This document shows, piece by piece, positions 26,896 to 30,118 of a DNA stretch of 30,118 nucleotides. The notes beneath the pieces are model-generated. The model did not search any database. It saw nothing but the letters and a program-made list of their open reading frames with translations, and was not told where the DNA came from. The DNA is from a virus: positions 1 through 30,118 of the IMG/VR virus record IMGVR_UViG_3300042905_004219, one strand, 5' to 3'. The position numbers were made by a program, and so were the translations under genes. How positions within the stretch are numbered: the first letter of the stretch is position 1; each line of letters begins with the position of its first letter.

Positions 26896-27348
26896 ATGCC
26901 TAAAATAATAACTGAAAATCAAGTAAATCAAACAGGGGGATATATCCCTGTTCCAACGGTAACAGGAACTGTTTTTTCTGGATTTACTACAGTAATGAAT
27001 GGATTAAGTAGATATACTCATCCTGTACTAGGAGATTGCCAGCCTACAATACCTCCTCCATTTTTTTCAGTTAATGTGGGCGGTGTCCCTATTCATTATG
27101 GATCTGCCCCATTAAATTGTGGGGTTGCTAATGTCGGAATTGGGGAAGTTTATTGTTATGAAAGAGTGCCCGATTCTAGCTTACCTTTATTTTTTATACT
27201 ATTCCCTATTGGTGGGGGTGGTTCAAATTATACTCCACCTTCCCTTGATACTGGAACTCCTCCATATTTGGGTGGAGGGGATGAGGATGATAATACGCAA
27301 GGGGGAGCGGATAACCCTAACTCTGATTATGCCCCAGTCATAAAATAA
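26896..27348 (+). CDS. small protein, PAAR-like spike-tip candidate
   Basis: The protein has 150 aa. Residues 21-90 show a degenerate repeat pattern like PAAR spike-tip proteins: GFTTVMNG then THPVLGD (H42, D47, C48), then SVNVGGVPIHYGS (H67), then LNCG (C75) and GIGEVYCY (C87). PAAR proteins bind one metal by three His and one Cys and cap the spike; here H42, C48, H67, C75 and C87 are candidate ligands, so any site would differ. The C-terminal 50 residues are Gly/Pro/Asp-rich and probably unfolded. It ends the tail block, just before the terminator-like hairpin. The spike gene at 7585-8739 has no PAAR tip of its own, so a separate tip protein would fit. Alternatively it is an unrelated small structural protein. 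Confidence 0.4.
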   Translation: MPKIITENQVNQTGGYIPVPTVTGTVFSGFTTVMNGLSRYTHPVLGDCQPTIPPPFFSVNVGGVPIHYGSAPLNCGVANVGIGEVYCYERVPDSSLPLFFILFPIGGGGSNYTPPSLDTGTPPYLGGGDEDDNTQGGADNPNSDYAPVIK

Positions 27349-27358
27349 AAAATAATTA

Positions 27359-27383
27359 AAAAAATCTTATATTAAGCTTTTTT
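27359..27383 (+). terminator. hairpin followed by T-run, possible terminator
   Basis: An A-run and CTT pair with AAG and a T-run around an ATATT loop, with one T-C mismatch. The stem has a single G-C pair and is weak, but six Ts follow. It lies directly after the last tail gene. It may end the tail transcript before the promoter-like box at 27387. Confidence 0.35.
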
Positions 27384-27386
27384 AGG

Positions 27387-27394
27387 TCTAAATA
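27387..27394 (+). promoter_or_regulatory. late-promoter-like TCTAAATA box
   Basis: TCTAAATA matches 7 of 8 bases of the T4 late consensus TATAAATA. It is placed about 37 nt before the ATG at 27431, leaving room for a leader with the Shine-Dalgarno AAGGA at 27417-27421. It lies just after the terminator-like hairpin, so it could open the charged-protein operon. Confidence 0.4.
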
Positions 27395-27430
27395 AGAATA
27401 GGGATGTATTCCCACAAAGGATTTAATATT

Positions 27431-27838
27431 ATGAAACACTTAAATATCTCAGATGAAGCGATGAAGATAATTCTCGAAAACTCAGCTTGGGGCCAGTTTG
27501 GACTCAAAGTTGATGAAGCCAAGCAGCCAATAAACGAAGAAGCCGAAGAGGTTTCTGAAGAGGCTGACGAGCATGTTTGCCCTCTATGCCAATCACACCT
27601 CCAAGAGGCCATAAGTGATGAGGCTTTGATGGAGCATACCGCCAATGTCCTCGAAGCAGTTAATGCTGCTACCCTCAATGAGGAAGAGGAAGAGGAAGAT
27701 GGCGAAAACCTCTCCGAGGAAGATGATGAAGATGAGGATGAAGATGAGGATGAAGATGAAGACCTCGAAGAAGGTAAAATGCCACCTCAGCTAATGAAAG
27801 CAATGAAAAAGAAAAAAGGCATGATGAAGAAGAAGTGA
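27431..27838 (+). CDS. small acidic protein, probable prohead core/internal head protein
   Basis: The protein has 135 aa from ATG 27431, chosen over an in-frame ATG at 27404 because AAGGA (27417-27421) is 9 nt upstream. The N-terminal 16 residues end in I14-L-E16, a (L/I)-x-E motif like T4 prohead protease sites. A CPLC pair (C50, C53) with H56 and H69 may bind zinc. Residues 84-114 are almost all Glu/Asp, and the last 20 are Lys/Met-rich, giving strong charge separation. T4 prohead core proteins such as gp67 are also small and highly acidic, which makes that role plausible but not proven. It is the first gene after the promoter-like box. Confidence 0.55.
   Translation: MKHLNISDEAMKIILENSAWGQFGLKVDEAKQPINEEAEEVSEEADEHVCPLCQSHLQEAISDEALMEHTANVLEAVNAATLNEEEEEEDGENLSEEDDEDEDEDEDEDEDLEEGKMPPQLMKAMKKKKGMMKKK
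27722..27763 (+). repeat. acidic microsatellite, GATGAGGATGAA units
   Basis: Two perfect 12-bp copies lie at 27731-27742 and 27743-27754, flanked by shorter GATGATGAA and GATGAAGAC units, in frame, coding the Asp/Glu run. Such a run can expand or contract by slippage without shifting the frame. Confidence 0.8.
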
Positions 27839-27887
27839 GTCTAAACTCACATCTATTAAACTTGCTGGTAGCAAAAAAGGTGTAACT

Positions 27888-28445
27888 ATGGATTCACTAA
27901 ATCGTATATTTAATTCAATTAATGAAGCTAAAAAAGCCAAGGCTAAATCTAAAAAAGGAATGGTGGGCGAAACACCAAAAGGTGCGGCCAATCGGTACGA
28001 CCATGATTCTTTTGGGATGAAGGCTGAATCTTCCCACATGGGCAAGAAAAAGAAGTTAATTGGTAAGCAGGGTAAGTTAGACAGAAACAAAAACGGAAGA
28101 TTGGATGCACAAGACTTTAAAATGATTCGTGGAGAGTCCTCCGAAATCGTAACTGTTCTATCTATTCTAAAAGAAGCCTATCAAGATGAACTTATTTCGG
28201 AAGAGGCATTCTTAGCTATAGCTGACCCAATCATGCGTTCATTGATGGAGGTAACTTTTCCCGATACATTTCAAAAGGAAGACCTAGATGATGCAGAAGA
28301 GGAAGATGCAAAAGCTAAATCTAATGGTCCAAAAAGAGTAAAGAAGGGTCCAAAACCCAAACCACCTTCAGGCACTGCGGGAGATCGTAGAAAAGAAAGA
28401 CACGCAGACGCTTCCGATAAAAGATCAATGAACCCCGGTAAATGA
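27888..28445 (+). CDS. small charged head-region protein with EF-hand-like loop
   Basis: The protein has 185 aa. Residues 1-13 end in I11-N-E13, another (L/I)-x-E motif, and are followed by a Lys/Ala-rich segment. Residues 65-76 form D-R-N-K-N-G-R-L-D-A-Q-D, a calcium-loop pattern (acidic or Asn ligands at 1, 3, 5, Gly at 6, hydrophobic at 8, acidic at 12) of the EF-hand/dockerin kind. Residues 85-120 are helical and acidic; the last 50 are basic and Pro/Lys-rich, ending in MNPGK. AAGG lies 7 nt before the ATG. An internal head protein role is inferred from charge and neighbours. Confidence 0.6.
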   Translation: MDSLNRIFNSINEAKKAKAKSKKGMVGETPKGAANRYDHDSFGMKAESSHMGKKKKLIGKQGKLDRNKNGRLDAQDFKMIRGESSEIVTVLSILKEAYQDELISEEAFLAIADPIMRSLMEVTFPDTFQKEDLDDAEEEDAKAKSNGPKRVKKGPKPKPPSGTAGDRRKERHADASDKRSMNPGK

Positions 28446-28455
28446 GGATAATTAA

Positions 28456-28866
28456 ATGACGAAACAATTTTCTATTGGTGATTTTGCAATGTCACTCATT
28501 GAACAAAATAAAGATGAGTACAAGAAAAGTGTCTCTAATGGATTACCTGTTTCAGTAGCTCCAGATCCTCACGCGCCTGACTTTTCCAAGATACGGGTAG
28601 ACGAAGATACAGTTACAGATATTTTTGCTAAATCCTTTGGTATCAAGAAGAAGGCTGTTGAAAAGAAGCCTGTGGTGGAAAAGCGGGTGCCTACGCGAGT
28701 GGTCAGAGAAAACAAAAAATCTCCTGAACAACTGATAGCTGAATTTGAACAAGTTTTAGTTCAAGCTAGAGGATTGATTCAGGAGATGACCACTTGTGGA
28801 ATGCTTGGCGTTAATATGGCTGGGCCAACAAAAAAGAAAAAATTAAAGAAGAAGTGGAAGTATTGA
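28456..28866 (+). CDS. small charged head-region protein
   Basis: The protein has 136 aa and unknown function. Its first 16 residues end in L14-I-E16, a (L/I)-x-E motif. Residues 25-60 contain a Pro/Asp-rich turn (VAPDPHAPDF), then a Lys-rich helix, a coiled-coil-like segment (PEQLIAEFEQVLVQARGLIQEM) and a very basic tail (KKKKLKKKWKY). GAGGA at 28444-28448 is 7 nt before the ATG. The polarity and basic tail fit the other small proteins of this block. Confidence 0.55.
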   Translation: MTKQFSIGDFAMSLIEQNKDEYKKSVSNGLPVSVAPDPHAPDFSKIRVDEDTVTDIFAKSFGIKKKAVEKKPVVEKRVPTRVVRENKKSPEQLIAEFEQVLVQARGLIQEMTTCGMLGVNMAGPTKKKKLKKKWKY

Positions 28867-28867
28867 T

Positions 28868-29254
28868 ATGAGAATAATTAATTTATTACGAGAATCTCGA
28901 TTTGGGGGAGGAAGAGGTTCAGATACAGGAAGACAATTATTCTCTTCCAAGGAAGGTACTTCCCGTCAAAAAGTAAAATCAACAAAAGGAAGAGTAAGAG
29001 TTTTTAAATCAATATCAAAAGCTTTAGGAGCTTTGGATTATGGATCCATTTTTTCAACTGTAGCTAGTGACAGGCTTTATGTCGTTACTCGTCCTACTTG
29101 GGGTGAAAAAAGTAGAGAACATGGGAACAAAGTAGCAAAGGGATTTGCAGCAGGCACCGCATTTTCACAGATAAAAGGCTACGCAGCTAGAACAATAAAA
29201 AAACATGGTAAGAGCAATGCTGCAAAATTTAAAAAATACAAGGAACACAATTAA
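28868..29254 (+). CDS. small basic head-region protein with possible cleavable N-terminus
   Basis: The 128-aa protein is strongly basic. The first ten residues read MRIINLLRES. L7-R-E9 is a (L/I)-x-E motif followed by Ser, and it recalls the short capsid targeting peptides of T4 internal proteins. The remainder is Gly/Lys/Arg-rich with one beta-like segment (DRLYVVTRPTW) and a Lys-rich end. GGAAG at 28856-28860 is 7 nt upstream. It overlaps the next gene by TAATG. A packaged DNA-binding protein is a plausible role but is inference. Confidence 0.55.
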   Translation: MRIINLLRESRFGGGRGSDTGRQLFSSKEGTSRQKVKSTKGRVRVFKSISKALGALDYGSIFSTVASDRLYVVTRPTWGEKSREHGNKVAKGFAAGTAFSQIKGYAARTIKKHGKSNAAKFKKYKEHN

Positions 29255-29919
29255 TGTCTTTCTTAGATAATATACTTAATAGAGTTCGTTCTGGTGCCAT
29301 TAGAATGGCACAGAGGACTCATCGTCCCCGCACGGAGCCTCCCACTCCTCAAGCTGTTTCAGCAAGATTAAAAAGAGAAAACCCTATTGCATTTAAAGAT
29401 TCAGAATTGAAAGATAAAGGATACGCTGGACTTTCTAATTTAGAAAAAATAAAAATGCGAGATAAAATAAGAAAACAAGGAGATGAAGTGTTTTCTTCTG
29501 GTTCTAGCACTGGAAAAGAAATGTTAGATGCTTTGCGTAGAGGAACTGCCGCATCAAGAGAAACACAAGGTATCACATATGGTGATAGGGACGCTGACAT
29601 TTTAAAAGCTAGAAAAAAAAGACTAAACAGGAAACAAGCTCTTGCACGGGGTAAGGGGGGTGGACCTGATTCCATTCCGGGGGAGGATGATGAACTTCCC
29701 GATCCAAATCGTTTTGGGGCAGGAGTATATGATTCAACTTATTACGGCAGCATAGCAAAATTAATTAGAGAATCTTTCCAATTAAACGAAAAGAAGCTAT
29801 GTGCTAGAGGTAAGTCCGCTGCAAAGAGAAAGTTTTCCGTTTACCCCTCTGCATATGCAAACATGTATGCATCCGCTGTTTGTTCAGGTAAAGTAAAACC
29901 CGGTGGAAAGAAAAAATGA
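29254..29919 (+). CDS. basic head-region protein with C-terminal YPSAYAN module
   Basis: The protein has 221 aa. The N-terminal 150 residues are basic and low in aromatic residues. Residues 170-179 contain LIRES (I171-R-E173) and L177-N-E179, two (L/I)-x-E motifs in a row. They are followed at once by a basic module at 180-221: C183-A-R-G-K, KRKFSVYPSAYANMYASAV, C210, and a Lys-rich end. I recognise this tyrosine-rich YPSAYAN pattern as recurrent in aquatic phage proteins, but its function is unknown to me. Cleavage at E173 or E179 would free a peptide of about 42-48 aa. The stop overlaps the next start (ATGA). Confidence 0.6.
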   Translation: MSFLDNILNRVRSGAIRMAQRTHRPRTEPPTPQAVSARLKRENPIAFKDSELKDKGYAGLSNLEKIKMRDKIRKQGDEVFSSGSSTGKEMLDALRRGTAASRETQGITYGDRDADILKARKKRLNRKQALARGKGGGPDSIPGEDDELPDPNRFGAGVYDSTYYGSIAKLIRESFQLNEKKLCARGKSAAKRKFSVYPSAYANMYASAVCSGKVKPGGKKK

Positions 29920-30118
29920 TCAACGAAGACTTAAGAAAATGGGTTGCCGAAAAATGGGTTGATATCGGAGCACCAAAAAAAGGTGGGGGATTCAAACCAT
30001 GTGGCAGGCAAGAGGGGGAAAAACGCAAGGGATATCCCAAGTGTGTTCCTCTTGCAAAAGCCCATTCCATGTCTAAAGGTCAAAGAAGATCAGCAGTCAA
30101 AAGAAAAAGAGCAGCCGG
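29916..30118 (+). CDS. small basic cysteine-containing protein, truncated by the window end
   Basis: This CDS is partial, with 67 codons plus two bases seen and no stop before the window end. The ATG overlaps the preceding stop (ATGA). The readable part has two tryptophans (KWVAEKWVDI), a Gly-rich turn, C29 in PCGR, C43 in YPKCVP, then a strongly basic stretch (QRRSAVKRKRA). The Cys pair with its flanking Gly/Tyr/Pro could form a metal site or small hairpin. The protein resembles small basic modules I associate with aquatic phages, but I cannot name the family with certainty. Its place after the YPSAYAN protein suggests it is another member of the internal head-protein group. Confidence 0.6.
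   Translation, partial: MINEDLRKWVAEKWVDIGAPKKGGGFKPCGRQEGEKRKGYPKCVPLAKAHSMSKGQRRSAVKRKRAA

Noticed and set aside
27119-27343. 74-codon plus-strand frame overlapping the PAAR-like gene
   Set aside because: It is out of frame within a well-supported gene and has no ribosome site.
27404-27430. Upstream in-frame ATG as start of the acidic protein
   Set aside because: The Shine-Dalgarno AAGGA at 27417-27421 lies inside that extension and points to ATG 27431.
1-30118. tRNA genes, insertion sequences, integrase or attachment sites
   Set aside because: No intergenic space is large enough apart from short gaps, and no matching sequence was recognised.

Overview
The window is about 30 kb of a tailed double-stranded DNA bacteriophage with a contractile tail (myovirus type, Caudoviricetes). 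It is AT-rich and tightly packed. Genes abut or overlap by ATGA, TGATG or TAATG junctions, all but one are on the + strand, and no gene-free stretch exceeds about 80 bases. The contractile type is inferred from a T4-like baseplate set: a gp53-like wedge protein, gp25, gp6, a gp7-like protein with a P2 gpI domain, a gp27-like hub and a gp5-like spike. The overall protein style resembles large aquatic or marine T4-superfamily phages, but the host cannot be named from this sequence. No sheath, tube, terminase, portal, major capsid, lysis, integrase, tRNA, CRISPR or insertion-sequence gene was recognised, so this is an internal slice of a larger genome.

Layout. (1) 24-791 encodes a Cas4/RecB-like PD-(D/E)XK nuclease with a four-cysteine iron-sulfur signature. 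Its codon use differs sharply from its neighbours. (2) 781-1059 is the only minus-strand gene. It is divergent from the next gene, and the two ATGs are separated by just 11 bp that hold promoter-like boxes. (3) 1071-13391 carries an unknown protein, the tail tape measure (TTG start), a tube-initiator or hub-adaptor protein, the gp53-like protein, the large hub, the spike, a LamG-containing structural protein, gp25 and gp6. (4) 13391-27348 carries the gp7-like wedge and the tail-periphery proteins: a pair of paralogues, a beta-helix protein, a second protein sharing its N-terminal motif, a large protein with a Gly/Pro/Asp tandem repeat and a four-cysteine module, and a small PAAR-like candidate spike tip. 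(5) A hairpin and a late-promoter-like box at 27359-27394 precede a second module of small, highly charged proteins, 27431 to the window end.

How it fits together. Blocks 3 and 4 would build the tail: tape measure, initiator, hub and spike on the axis; gp53, gp25, gp6 and gp7-like as wedges; the large fibrous proteins on the outside for receptor contact. The last block looks like head-interior (prohead core or internal) proteins. Four of its five complete genes start with a short peptide that ends in the (L/I)-x-E motif cut by T4-type prohead proteases. The fifth has two such motifs just before a basic C-terminal module, and the last, truncated gene is another small basic cysteine-containing module. 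This run of possibly processed, possibly injected small proteins is the most interesting part of the window.
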